A stretch of 64,000 nucleotides of DNA, from contig CM060990.1 of assembly GCA_030765065.1 (NCBI GenBank), positions 277,787,341 to 277,851,340 on the forward strand. The letters run 5' to 3'. A program made the position numbers and the translations under genes. The notes under the pieces are model-generated. The model was not told where the DNA came from and searched no databases. It saw only the letters and a list, made by a program, of their open reading frames with translations. Shown here piece after piece: positions 23,939-35,339 of this stretch. Numbering within the stretch: the first letter of the stretch is position 1; each line of letters opens with the position of its first letter. This DNA is from Deroplatys truncata (taxonomy: Eukaryota; Arthropoda; Insecta; Mantodea; Mantidae).

Positions 23939-24121
23939 AGATCCCTCTCTGGTTTAAAGGATGACATTTATACCCCTTCCACCTCCTATATGTTCTGTAT
24001 CAAGATCCCTCGCTGGCTTAAAGGATGACATTTATACCTCTTCCATATCCTGTATATCCTATATCAAGATCCCCTCTGGTGTAAAGAATGACATTTATAC
24101 CCCTTCCACCTCCTTTATGCC
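23939..24121. repeat. Tandem repeat, 63-64 bp unit, three copies
   Basis: Units start at 23939, 24003 and 24066 with AGATCCC and share the core TTTATACC followed by CTTCCA and a short TAT-rich end. The copies differ by point changes (CTCTCTGGTT, CTCGCTGGCT, CCTCTGGTG). No coding content. Confidence 0.9.
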
Positions 24122-25013
24122 ATGATCACAGTTATGGCTTTACCCCATTTGTCTATTTTATTCCCGAGTATAAAAATTTAGGTAACTTAACCCAAAATCC
24201 ATATTGGGTCATTTATAAGTTTTTGTTGAATTTTATAGTGCCTCTAAATACCTATTTGAGGAGTTGTCACCTACTTATGAGATTTGAGCCTGTAAGTGCC
24301 TTTTTTTGAATTATCCACATATCATTACATCATCAATTTAGTTTAATAAATAATTAATAAAAAATGCATGTGTGAGTGACATTACTCATGTAACTTTTGT
24401 ATGCCTTTCAGAGTTTATGCTTGGGAATTACCGAGTTACTTGTATTTACAAGGCCTTAGGAATTAACAAATGCACGCCGACAATAACTAAAAGGCTGTTT
24501 CACAAAAGTTGGCAGGTTAGTTACATGTGTTTTTAAAGGACATGCACACTGTATTTTGTAAGAAGATTAGAAGTATGGATGTTTTAGAAATCCATTAACA
24601 GAAGATAATTACTCTTCAGGTAGAAAGGATACTGTTTCCATTCTGACAATAACAGATAGCGGCACAAGTGGTTGGGGCAGAAGAATGCAAACACTCCTAC
24701 ACCTAATAAAAATGGGGGTTTCCCTGAAATTCAACAATGGACTGGTCACTAAGTTTTTGAAGTAACTGCTGGCTTTCGTGGGAAAAAAAAAAAAAAAAAA
24801 ACACTACTGAAGTGCAAACAAAAGTTTTCATTGAAGTATACTTGGAATCTATGCATTAGGAGGAAATGATTCATGAAGAAAGAAAATGCTGTAAGATAGG
24901 TAAGCACTGTATATTTACGCATATTCCACAGCATGTAGTATTTCATCTTAGATTGTGTATTGGAAACAATTTTACTCAGTTCATTTCTGCTTGCTGGCTG
25001 AGTAGCATCAACA
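24122..25013. other. No recognised gene; poly-A run
   Basis: AT-rich intron. A 20-base A run is at 24782-24800. No recognisable protein. Confidence 0.4.
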
Positions 25014-25778
25014 TGCCGAAAGAGAAGTTGTCAAGAAGCAGATTATTGAAACAACAGATTATTGCAGAAAAAGAATTTATATAAGATGGAAAGCTAATAT
25101 TTTGTCAGTGTTGTTGTAAAGAGATAAGTAGTGAATGAAATTTTGAGTATTTCAATTCAAAAAGCATATTTAAAATTAACACTAAAGTAATGTGTATAAG
25201 AGTAGACAAAGTTTTAAAATTAATATTAAAGTAATGTGTATAAGAGTAGACAAAGTATCAGTACAATCAAGGCAAATAAAAATATCTCTCTTTGGTCTCG
25301 CAGACTGGCCACATTCCCTGACTTGCTATTGGTAGGGAATAGACCTTCCGCCTCAATAGGCTTATACATTTTTTGTGTAAATCAAATTGTGAATAAACCG
25401 GTAGTAAGCAAAGTAGATAATTTACAAAGGCTATTCTATTTTTGTTGTCTAATTGTTATTTAAGGTAAAATGTGAGAAGTGCCATCTAACACAACATAAA
25501 AACACTGCTCACCATGTAAGAAATGCTGCAAAGGATAAGGAGACTGTTCAGCCCTTTCTAAAGGATGTCCAGAACCATAACGTACATCAGGAACAAAAAC
25601 AATTTTGCTCCAAACTATGCAGCACCCTTATAGCTGCAAACATTCCATTTGGAAAGCTGAAGAACAAAACATAAGCAGTTTTTGGCCTCCTATACCAAAA
25701 TGAGGATTCCAGATGAATCAACACATACAAAATGGTTTTAATTTTTAAGGTGTTCAAGTTTTATTTTTTTTTTATTTT

Positions 25779-25818
<40 letters not shown>

Positions 25819-27000
25819 TTCTTTCTGAGTAGGTGTTCACCGATCAGAGGAAGCAAATAATAATAAATTACTTCTTTTCTTAATGGATAGCATTTCATAT
25901 ATGCTTAAACCTGCAGAATGTCTGAAAGCAGTTTACCCAAACTTTATACACACTACCTGTGCACCTCTTGCCCTTCACCGAGTAGCGGAAGAAGTTCTGA
26001 CACTTCAATGATATCAACAGATTGATCTCAACTGTCAAGAAAGTATTTCTCAAGGCTTCCAGCAGAATTTCAGATTTAAAACAGCCATTTCCAGTGTACC
26101 ACTGCCTCAACAGCCAATATTAACCAGATGGGGGTCTTGGCTTGAAGCAGCCTTGTATTGTGCAGACACATAATTTCCATCGTATCACAGGTAGGCCCTA
26201 TGTTAAAATCAAAACAAAAATGCTTTCTCTAGCTGGGGTAATCAATAATTTTATATTAAGTATTTTGTTTCATTTCCAATCCTATAGTTTTATTTATTTA
26301 ATCAAATAACACTTATTTTTAATCTTACAATGAAAATTGATTTTTAGAAAATAAGTGTATGTAAGCTTTTAAATCCATTTTTAATTTAAAAACAACTGGA
26401 AATTTATTCAACGTTTCAATACTCAGAATATTTCCACACCATTAAAATGCTATGGATACTAATTTTTAAAACTAACATAATAGTAAACTTGAAATTCCAT
26501 TTTTGTTTTTCTATTAAAGGTTGTAAATGGTTGGATGCAGCTGTCAACATCAAGGAGGCGAAAGAGGTTCTGTCATCCTCAAACATCAAAACCGAGCTTG
26601 CTTACATAAAAGCAAATTTTGGAGATATACTGGTAGCCATCAGAAAACTGGAGACGAGGTCTTCTTCTAACACGGCAATTGACATTGTCACTATGATGCA
26701 ACAGAAGTTGAATAAAGTGGTGAGATGAGCAAAGCTGTTGCATTGAAATGACCAGGGTTCTGAACCGTAATCCAGGCTAGAAGGTAATGTGCATCATAGT
26801 CGCAGTTCCTTCTGGGAAATGCAACACGAAATCTTGATCCTGCACATATTGCTGCCTTAAAATATGCACCAATAACTTTTTGTGAGATGGAAAGGTCTTT
26901 ACTTGGTACAAAGGAATTCTATGCGGCAAAAGAACTCATTTTCTAATACAAAATCTGGCAAAATACATGATTGTTCATTGTCACTTTGAATTATAGTTAT
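25014..27000 (+). mobile_element. hAT-superfamily transposon relic (CGGBP1-like clade)
   Basis: Plus-strand pieces follow one hAT transposase. A BED-like N-terminus starts at 25014 with MPKEKLSRSRLLKQQ and a decayed FCQCC. Then HKNTAHHVRN with QKQFCSKLCSTLIAANIPF (25460-25670). Then YPNFIHTTCAPLALHRVAEE and PILTRWGSWLEAAL (25930-26150). Then a piece at 26518-26728 with ELAYIKANFGDILVAIRKLE. A dimerisation block, KYAPITFCEMERS, lies near 26870. Several AT-rich insertions and stops break it. A related, much better preserved element is at 46058-49150. Terminal repeats were not identified. Confidence 0.8.
25783..25816. repeat. (TTA)n microsatellite
   Basis: About eleven TTA units within the hAT relic, preceded by a T-rich run. 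Confidence 0.95.
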
Positions 27001-27397
27001 CATTGTAAGATTTCTTTTTCTTCTGCTAATGTGATGTGTTTAAATGATCAATGTTAAAATTATTAAATATAAAATGCAGTACAGTATTTATTTCAAGTAA
27101 TAAAAGCAAGTATGTATAATTACCACTCATCAATCACAATAAAACTGTTTTAAGTGAGTATATTTTGTTACTTTAAGCACCTACTGTAGTGCCTATTTTG
27201 GATATTTTTAGTGCCTTTTTGCCTGCCTATTTTTGAAGCTCTTAGTGCTTACATGTCCAAACTCTAGTCATTAAGTCATTATGAACTATGAAGTCAATTT
27301 TCTTAAGACAGTAGATATCAATATTAAGGAGCAACGTATACATCTCAACATAAATTGCACACTGTTTAATTTTACTGTAGGAATATACCACAACATA
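27001..27397. other. No recognised feature
   Basis: AT-rich spacer between the hAT relic and the SINE foldback. Confidence 0.4.
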
Positions 27398-27752
27398 ATT
27401 CACTGGAAAGCTGAATCAGACTTCAGAATCCAATACCATGGCCAGAACTTGAACCATGGATCTTTAACTCCCAAAACTGAAGTTCTTATTACTTGAGCTA
27501 CCATGGCAAGATGCCACATGTACATCAAACCTCTCATTTGATTCAAGTTATCCCAATAAAATGGGAGATTTGTGACTGCCTTGATGGTTTACTGGGATAG
27601 CTTGAATCAGATGAGAGAGTTTAATGCATAAACAGGTATCTTGCCATGGTAGCTCAAGCAGTAAGAGCAATGGCACAGAGATCTGAAGATTCATGATTTT
27701 GGTCATGGCCATGGCATTGAATTTTCAAGTCAGATTCAGCTTTTCAACTTAA
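27398..27752. repeat. Foldback of two head-to-head tRNA-derived SINEs
   Basis: Two copies of the SINE seen at 6565-6692 face each other. The left copy is on the minus strand (about 27398-27515), the right copy on the plus strand (about 27635-27752). The plus copy starts CTTGCCATGGTAGCTCAAGC (A box TAGCTCAAGCAG). The B box and the tail CAGATTCAGC are recognisable in both. The spacer is itself an inverted repeat: CTCTCATTTGATTCAAG near 27530 pairs with CTTGAATCAGATGAGAG near 27610. The whole 355 bases can therefore fold into one long hairpin with its centre near 27575. Confidence 0.75.
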
Positions 27753-28220
27753 TGCTTACAAAAAGCTAGTGTGCAAGAACAATCTTAAGATATTGATAAT
27801 TATTATTTGATTATCGTATGTTTTCCCTTAATGTTCTTACTTTTGATGTCATTTCCAGTATTTTTGTTAAACTTTGCCAAAAAGTGTAGCCAACACTGTA
27901 AGGAAGTAAGTAGTTAAAATCATTCACTGTTAATCATTAAATGCTCTGTATAAACTATTTCCCACATCAGAGGGCAAAGATTTGTTTTATAAAATGAATC
28001 AATCTGTCTTGTGAAACACGTGAAAGGATATATTGGCAGTTAAGAGCTACATAGGTTACTGTAAAAACCTGCATCACATCTAATCAATTTAAACCCTAGA
28101 CAGATAGATATTCTCAGAATGACGGTAGTAGCAGCAAGAGTGGGCGAATGTGTTGAAGCAGAAAATTCATTATTAAACCAAGAGGTAATTCTTTTTTCTG
28201 GTGTGAACAGCTATACTTAC
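27753..28220. other. Intron next to the fimbrin exon
   Basis: This is the start of the large intron on the minus strand. Apart from the GTAAGTATAG donor at its right edge I see nothing. Confidence 0.5.
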
Positions 28221-28326
28221 CATTAAGGCTTCCAGTGAGACGCCACTTTCTGGTGGTGCTATTTGTTTAAGTAGATGTGAATAAATTTCCGAATCAGAAA
28301 TGTCTCCTTGGAAATTGTTACAGCGT
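28221..28326 (-). CDS. Fim: Fimbrin/plastin exon (CH2, upstream of 2135-2348)
   Basis: Minus-strand exon encoding RCNNFQGDISDSEIYSHLL followed by KQIAPPESGVSLEALM. This corresponds to the second calponin-homology domain of fimbrin/plastin (family pattern NF..DI.DS..Y..LL.QIAP). The acceptor is a pyrimidine-rich CTGTTTTCAG ending at 28327. The first base (A, 28326) completes a codon begun in the previous exon. The donor is GTAAGTATAG at 28220-28211. The exon ends with a complete ATG codon, so it joins exon 2135-2348 in phase 0, giving EALM then EPNH. The intron is 25,872 bp. Exons upstream of this one (EF hands, CH1, the PEE-LLL-RW block) were not found within the window up to 64000. Confidence 0.92.
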
Positions 28327-29635
28327 CTGAAAACAGATGTGAGAACATTATTCTGTTTGCAGATTGATGTTCTTATTTTTAATACAAGCAATTCTGTACA
28401 GCTCATATACAAGAATGTTTGTTAAACTTTTCTTTCAAGGAAATTACTTAAGAGACAGAACCAGGCATTTCTAGCAGACTACAACTCAAAAGCCTGCATG
28501 CAGTAACGTTGGATTGAGCCAATGGCAGAGCCAATACTGCCTGGCCATCTGCTGGGTCTCAAGCTGCTTATAGTGGTGAAGAGTCAAATTCGATGTCTCT
28601 CCTTATATTATGCAAAAGAGCTTAGCACTACTGTGGAATGTGATAACTATGGAATGGTCGACGCATGTATTGCTACAGCATTCATGTTAAACCATAAAAG
28701 TTTAGAGAACAGTCTAATACTAGACCACTTTGAAAAAAAAAATTTAAAAACAATTATAGACTACTGCTGCTGTGGTTTCTTAGTTTACCTGCTGCTTTCG
28801 AAATCCAGAATTCCAAACTTTTATGTCAATAGGATGGAGAAACCTTTCTTTAATTAGGATTGCTCCCTACTGTCTATAGCATCCGAAAAGTATGAATGTG
28901 AGAGTGAAATATGTGTTGTCTCAGCGCTAAAAGCGTAAACACTAATGTTCATCAATCTAAAGTGAAAAGGAGTTACAAACACTATTAGTTTGAAAAGTGA
29001 AATTTCCCAATATGTCTGTAGTAAATGAAAGTTATACAAATGAAAAGATTTAAAAAATCTCAAGACATCTATAGTAATGTGAATTAAATAACAGTGGTTT
29101 GCATTATGAAAATTACTGCCATAATTGATTTCCTCATGGTTTTATTTTTAAAGAGGTTCTTTATACACAGAAATTCCTGATCTGTGGGGTCATACACAGA
29201 GGCTTTCTTTTATACACAGAGGCTTGTTGTGGGCAAACGCAGAACTTTTGCCATGGAGAAACAACAGCATGAGATTTTCATAATCAGTGTCTCTACTGAA
29301 CATCAAAAATAAAAATTAGTTACTTTTTAATTACCTTCAGTCACTGCAGAAGGACCGTTCTAATCGCGCTGTTAGCCAAGAAAGCGTTCCTACGAAAATT
29401 TCTATTACTTTGCAATGATATAATCCATTGTTCAGTATGCTTAATGGAAACCAAACACACAAGTAATGCACTTTTAAAAGGATTTTAAAAAAAAATAAAG
29501 GATATTGCACACAAGTAAGAAGAATTTAAAGTAGATATTATTACAATTAAAGATTTGAAACAACAAAAGGAAGTGCAAGAAAAGGAATTTTCTTTACATT
29601 TCTTAACAGTAAATCATGAAAATGAGGACCTACAT
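28327..29635. other. Intron, no recognised gene
   Basis: AT-rich. A plus-strand open stretch at 28522-28857 has no family resemblance. I looked for the preceding fimbrin exon here and did not find it. A few short repeats of TATACACAGA occur at 29161-29225. Confidence 0.4.
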
Positions 29636-29940
29636 CATATTAGTTACAGTGTATGCCAATTTGTCCTTTAGGAGATTTGGCTTTTGTGCTATTAGATTGT
29701 CTGAAAATAAATCAATTGATGTAACAGCAGCACATAGTGACATATTTGATATTATGGTGTGAGGTGACCAAAGAATTTCTGCTTTTGTTACATTACTAGA
29801 ATTTAAATAACTCAGTATAATGCCAGTAGGGCTACCTGTACTTGCACGAAGCTGCGCTTGTAAAGCTTGTATCTTTAGAAGACAATGCAACAATCCCCCT
29901 CCCCTTTTAGCCCCGCAATGAACTGTAACTAAGTGCACCT
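29636..29940 (-). pseudogene. Possible fragment of a hAT-like transposon protein
   Basis: A 102-codon minus-strand open frame includes NSSNVTKAEILW and SIDLFSDNL. The KAEILW block resembles the start of proteins of a hAT-like group with a DxxxKAEILWALK motif that I recall only loosely. No catalytic block remains. It may be unrelated. Confidence 0.25.
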
Positions 29941-30440
29941 AATGCAATACTCTGGGATAATGCAGTGTGCTTTTCCCTATTGCACATAAATATACATGTA
30001 TTCCTGGCTTTCCGATATAAAATCTTTTCTTACACAAATTACGTTCCATTTATGCAAACTATTTCGTGCCACCAGACACAATCTGAAAACACATTAAGTT
30101 TAATGGAGGCATTTATATCCCACGACGTGATAGTCATGCAAACTCAAAAACAACACATCACGTGGTCTTTCAGTTTGCACAATACATGCAGCAGTCGCAT
30201 GACCTCAATTTACATAGGTGTACATGGGCCTGTTTATGCATGTCATGTTGTCACATTGTGATCCAGACAGTTGAGTCAGTGCTGCCACTTTAGGTAACCC
30301 AGAGCTGCAGTTTACACATTTTAGCGAGGTTTGTGCTTTCATGATCTGATTTTTGTCATTCAGACTACTTTTATCAAGTATGGATATGGAACATTTTATA
30401 GAAGAAATTTGCATTAGGAGCTCAATTTGAGATGACACCT
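29941..30440. other. No recognised gene
   Basis: No recognisable protein or repeat. The plus-strand open stretch at 29965-30261 has no family features. Confidence 0.35.
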
Positions 30441-30444
30441 CAGA

Positions 30445-31245
30445 AATAATCACTGATGTACTGTTGAAGAAATCGCATCAGAAGTTGGTATGAGCACTGG
30501 GAGTGCTTATACTACTAACAGTGAACATCTTGGCTTTAGAAAAATTAATGCTTGAAAGCTTCCAAAGTTAACTGAACAGTAAAAACAGGTCAGATTGCAA
30601 ATGTGTGTGTCTTCTGAATTGATTCCGGGAAGAAGGGGAGGACTTTTTGAGATGCATCATTGCATGTGATGAGACATGGGTCCATCATTAAACTCTGGAA
30701 TCCAAAATGGCCAGTAAGGAGTGGCAAAGAAATGATGAAGCCTGCCCAGTGAAGATCAAACCCGCCTTTCAGCCGGAAATCTTCTTGCGACAGTGTTTTT
30801 TACTAGAGAGGAATTTTACTCATTGATTTTCTTATTATCGACTTACAGAGAATGCAGCTTACTATAGCCAATTGCTGAAGTCAGCAAAAGCTGCCTATCA
30901 AAACAAAACATCTATGCCCATCAGGGATGTCATCCTTCTGCATGACACAGCTAAGCTGCACACCACAAATTTGACAAGAAACACATTGAAGGACATGCAT
31001 TGGGAAAGCCTCAACCACCCTCCCTACAATCCAGGTTTGTCACCCCCCCCGACTATTTTTTGTTTGTGCCCATGAAAGAATCCCTTGAAGGGTAGTGATT
31101 TGAAAACAATGAAGGAGCATGTGTGCAACTGGTTGACCACACACTCTCAAACTTTTTTTGAACAAGGAATGTTCAAGCTTCTAAATTGTTGGCAAAAGTG
31201 TGTAGAGCACCGTTTTTTAATTTTTGAATCACCCTCGTATTTCCA
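30445..31245 (+). mobile_element. mariner transposase relic
   Basis: Plus-strand pieces in mariner order. A helix-turn-helix remnant TVEEIASEVGMSTGSAY lies at 30463-30515, followed by HLGFRKINA. The first Asp is in IIACDETWVHH (about 30655-30690), then ESKMASKEW. The second is in VILLHDTAKLHT (30930-30970). The third region reads HPPYNPGLSP (about 31018), with the final Asp changed to Gly. After it, NWLTTHSQTFFEQGMFKLLN matches the family's C-terminus (31120-31190). The pieces are in different frames, so it is dead. Terminal repeats were not found. Confidence 0.85.
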
Positions 31246-31578
31246 TGGCAACACCATGCACCTTTGAAAGTTGGCAGAGCTTTTTATTTTACACTGCAGA
31301 TAAGAAATTTCTCCTAAAATGCTACTTATCTCATGTATGAAGAGCCTCTTGAAAGATGGAATAGTGAAGAAATTCACAATGACAATGGATTTAATTCTAT
31401 TCTTTTCATTTTTTTATTTAACACTTTGCTCTAATGCTCAATAACTATTTATTTGTGATAAGCTACAAATTGGTTATGGCTCAGAAACAACACTTTTTCA
31501 ACAAGCCATAACCAGAAAAATACATATATAATTTATAGTCATAAAATTTACATCACATATAATTTATAGTTCTTATAA
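31246..31578. other. No recognised feature
   Basis: AT-rich spacer ending at the target duplication of the next element. Confidence 0.4.
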
Positions 31579-31586
31579 TCTATGAG

Positions 31587-33888
31587 TAGGGACCCCGACT
31601 TTTCGCGAAATTGGCCGAAAATTAACGATAAGGAAAACCTTTAATCAACTATTTTTAAATTCCACATATATATCCATTCTGAGTCGCGAAATAACGCGAC
31701 ATTAGTTCTATATCGCGAAAATGCGAAATAACACCGTTATGAAAAAAAAATGTGCAAAATAACCCGAAATTTTTCTCTCTCTCCTTTTTTTTTTTTTTTT
31801 TTTTTTTTGCGTTTGTCTCTCCTTTTCACATAAACAATCAGATATTTGGCTTATCAATCATTTACGGATACGTGTATTGTCATTCGCTACGGCCATGCTG
31901 CACGGCACAGAACACCAAACTGCACTGTGATTTAACCAGAGCTTCGGCAAACATCGGTACTGCTTCGACTACCCCGTCCCCTTCACTCTTCACCTATCGC
32001 ATGCACAACAAAAGGAATGCCATGTTTATCGGAACTCGGCAACATCGCATCAGTGACAGATTTCTCATTTCACTCAAATTATTCTTTGGATTTAAATGAC
32101 AATACTACCTGCAATTCTTCTCTAATGCCGTATTTTAACGATTCGTGCTTGCATCGCCCCATTTCATGCCGGCTGGAAAAGACTGTCGCAAAAGTATCGT
32201 TAAATAATGCATGAATTTCTAAGTCTGGTTCAAGTCAATTCTGACAGTAGACAGCCTCTTCTACCAATCACTGTCTCCGTTTCCTGTACCCCTCGCACGA
32301 AAATTGTAGCTGTCTCGCGACGTTGCCATAATGTGAACGCACGTCTAGGTATATTTTGTGTCCGCTATACTGAAAGATTCGTTTGGAGTCAAGTTATATT
32401 CTTTAAATTACGTTACAATTTAGCGCAAGGAGTCTGTTTACCTTCTGCTCTGAAAAAGAAAAGGAATTATGCCGATGGAGCCACGTTTCAAATTAAGCTA
32501 GCGCATGCACAATTCAGCTGACGGTGGAGTTGGCAACGTGCCGTTCGCGCGCCGTACAGACAGCATGTGCAAGACGTTGTCAGGTCAGTTTAGTTTTGCG
32601 GCACGCGGGAATTCAAACCAATTCCACAGTAGTATTTCAATGCGGTCTCAAAATATAATAAACTGCCAGGCATCTTTCCTTCTTGAACACTGCAAAGACA
32701 CCATTTGCCTTATTGAAGTGCTTGAGGGATCTAAATATCCATTTGTTCATAAACTATATAGCAAACTTAAAGATATATCAAATGGCTTCACAATAGTAGC
32801 TGAGGGCTCGTTTGGAGAGAAAACATCAAGTCTTCTTCAGAGACTGCCAACCCTCAAGAAGTCTTATGCTATCAGTCAGTTCAAGCAATTGGGCATAAAG
32901 TCAGTTACCAGCTGAATTCCTTAATGTCAGCTGATCCAGCTGATGATGATATTCATTCTGCAGGTAAATTGTTTGATGTACGAAAAATAGTATCAAATGA
33001 GGCATCTACTGATATAACTATAGAAAAAGCAAGAAGAATGTTACATTTTCTGTGAGATTTGCCAGAGAAGATATTCGAGGAGGGATATGCTGCTCTGAAA
33101 TTAAATTAAATTAAATTGAGTTTTATTTATGGACGCTCTTTAACTACTATGGTTCTTAGCGTCCCATTCTATATTGGGCGTGAAACACCGGTAATTTTGC
33201 TCAGAGGCCTCTTTATCAGGCTTGAGGTTCTTTTACATGCCGTAAATACACGATACGGGACCACCGGCTTTACTTCCCTTCCGAAGGAAGCCGTGCTAAG
33301 GATTTTTACGCCCAAAAAAATCCATCGCCCTCCGCCGGGTTTGAACCCGCGACCTTGGGAACTAGAGGCTAGCACGGTACCACCAGTCCACGGAGGACGA
33401 CATGCTGCTCTGAAGAACATAGTGTGTGAGAAATTAGATGATGCTGCTGAAGTAAACATATGGATTTACTTTCTGGACTTCAATGTGATCACTTGTGTTT
33501 CAGTGAGAAGTGTATGAAACTATTGTGGGTAACCATGTCCAATGTGGACAGTGAAAGACTTTTCTCTGCATATGGGAACATCATGACAAACTTAAGAACA
33601 AATCTTAAGCCAGAGAACACCGAACTTATGGTGTGAACTTGTCTCTAACAAAGTAAATCAGTCGAAATGTATACTATGTAAATATTTTCATGCTCCTCTT
33701 TTTTAGGTTACATGTAAGGTGCCCTTTGTTCCACAGTAAAATAGTTTAAACTGTGTTTTTGTTTTTCCCCTTTTTTTGCACGAGATAACACCGTTAAGCA
33801 GTTTTATTTACCGCCCAAACCACCGCTCACTATAATATTTTTACACCGATATTACATTATTTTATTTACCGACAATCTGGGGTCCCTA
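31587..33888 (+). mobile_element. hAT transposon with perfect 8-bp target duplication
   Basis: The ends are inverted: TAGGGACCCC at 31587 and its complement GGGGTCCCTA ending at 33888. They are flanked by an identical 8-bp duplication TCTATGAG (31579-31586 and 33889-33896), the hallmark of hAT insertion. The left subterminal region has repeated CGCGAAA words (31598-31730), a likely transposase-binding array. Coding remnants on the plus strand include ECLEGSKYPF-type sequence at 32660-32914 (LEHCKDTICLIEVLEGS) and, after a SINE insertion, the hAT dimerisation block VTMSNVDSERLFSAYGNIM at about 33528-33590. The N-terminal and DDE regions are missing or unrecognisable. Total 2.3 kb including the 302-bp SINE. 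Confidence 0.9.
33100..33401 (-). mobile_element. tRNA-derived SINE with 13-bp target duplication
   Basis: The element is flanked by the identical 13-bp sequence ATGCTGCTCTGAA (33087-33099 and 33402-33414). On the minus strand it starts with a tRNA-like head, GTCCTCCGTGGACTGGTGGT. The B box GGGTTCAAACCC follows about 50 bases further on. A GC-rich body comes next, and the tail is a TTTAA repeat (33100-33117 on the plus strand). This is a different family from the SINE at 6565. The clean duplication and low decay indicate a fairly recent insertion into the surrounding hAT element. Confidence 0.92.
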
Positions 33889-33896
33889 TCTATGAG

Positions 33897-35335
33897 TTCT
33901 TATCTATTGGCCAAATCCATTTGTTTTTAACCTAATATAAATATTCCCCTAACAACTTAATTTTTGTGATCATCAAAAATTTTACTACATGCTATTTGAT
34001 TCATTTTAAGCTATTTTCACTTGAGTAAGTTGAATCTCCATTGTTCTGTTCCAGTACAGTCAAATAACACATAATTCACATTCTCTTCCTTTGTACTAAT
34101 CAGACAAAGTCCCTGAAAGCCTCTTTCTAGAACTTTTGGATTTCCATACTACTTGTCTCAGCCATACAATTCCTTCTTTTGCCCTAATGTTAGAGTTAAC
34201 ATACCATCTCTTTTGGGATCAATCTTAATAGTTACATAACATTTAAGAGATGTGCTTCAATGCTTGCACAATTTGACTATCCATATTCTCCAATCGTTGC
34301 CATACCCTCTGCAAATGTTCTCTTTGTAAATTGTTCCTCTTTGCCTAAATATCTTCTTTATCATTTATTTGTAGTTAATGTGTAATCTGTTCAGTCCACT
34401 TATTCTTAACGTTAGTATTCTAATGATATTTTAAACAATCATTTAGTATAAGCCCTCTGGGGAGTTGTTGAAGTTGGTACTAGTACTCCAAAACCCTTTC
34501 CAAAATCATACCTGCACCCTGAAATGCTTCACCTTTATCATAGAATTTAGGTTTGCAGAATATTGAGGTAATTTTAACAATTTTACACCATGAGACCACG
34601 ATTGCTTATTAACTAGAGGAAACAAGTTTAACTTTAGATAAGACATGTATTTGTCATATAAATATTCCAAAAAAAAAAAGCCACTATTGTTTAATCCACT
34701 CAATACATTTCTTTGAATTATTTTATTCTTGCTAGAACATCTACCACCACCATCATCATCATGAAAGTGTATTTATAATAATTACACTTTGTAATGGGGA
34801 AAAAAGATTTATACTTAGCTTCAAAAACATGCCTAGAAATGTTTTCAACTCTGGTTAATACTTACATTAAATTTAAGATCAGTACAACATTTGCATTTGA
34901 GCAAAACACATTTGAAGAATTCCAGTCATTCTTTCCTACAGCAGTGCTAAGTTTCCTTACCATAATGCAAAAATAGATATCAAGCTTGTACTTTTACCAG
35001 TAGGTATTAGTAGAGTGGAAGGTTTGGGCAAATGAAATATCAATGTTAACCTTCTTGTTTACTTGCTTAAATTGATGCTACAGAGTAGTGCAGAGCTCAC
35101 TGACACATTTCACTCTGAATATTCAACATGTGCAATAGCTTGTACTGTGAGGGGAAGGCTACAGGAGAGGATGCCACTTCATATGTTCAGTAAAAGTGCA
35201 TTGTTTGAGTGTACAATATCATGTTACCTCAGCTCATATATATTTATAAACTATGTCTGTGCCAGAAATACAGACTGTTTATTTAAGCAACACTTAATGT
35301 TGGTAGACATGGTCCAGTACTGTATCTGAACACCA
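33897..35335. other. No recognised gene
   Basis: AT-rich spacer. A short CAC/CAT run is at 34745-34762. Open stretches here have no recognisable domains. Confidence 0.4.
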
Positions 35336-35339
35336 CATT

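Noticed and set aside
28522-28857. Plus-strand open frame of 111 codons beside the fimbrin exon
   Set aside because: No domain, no splice context in the right direction and no resemblance to fimbrin or to transposon proteins.
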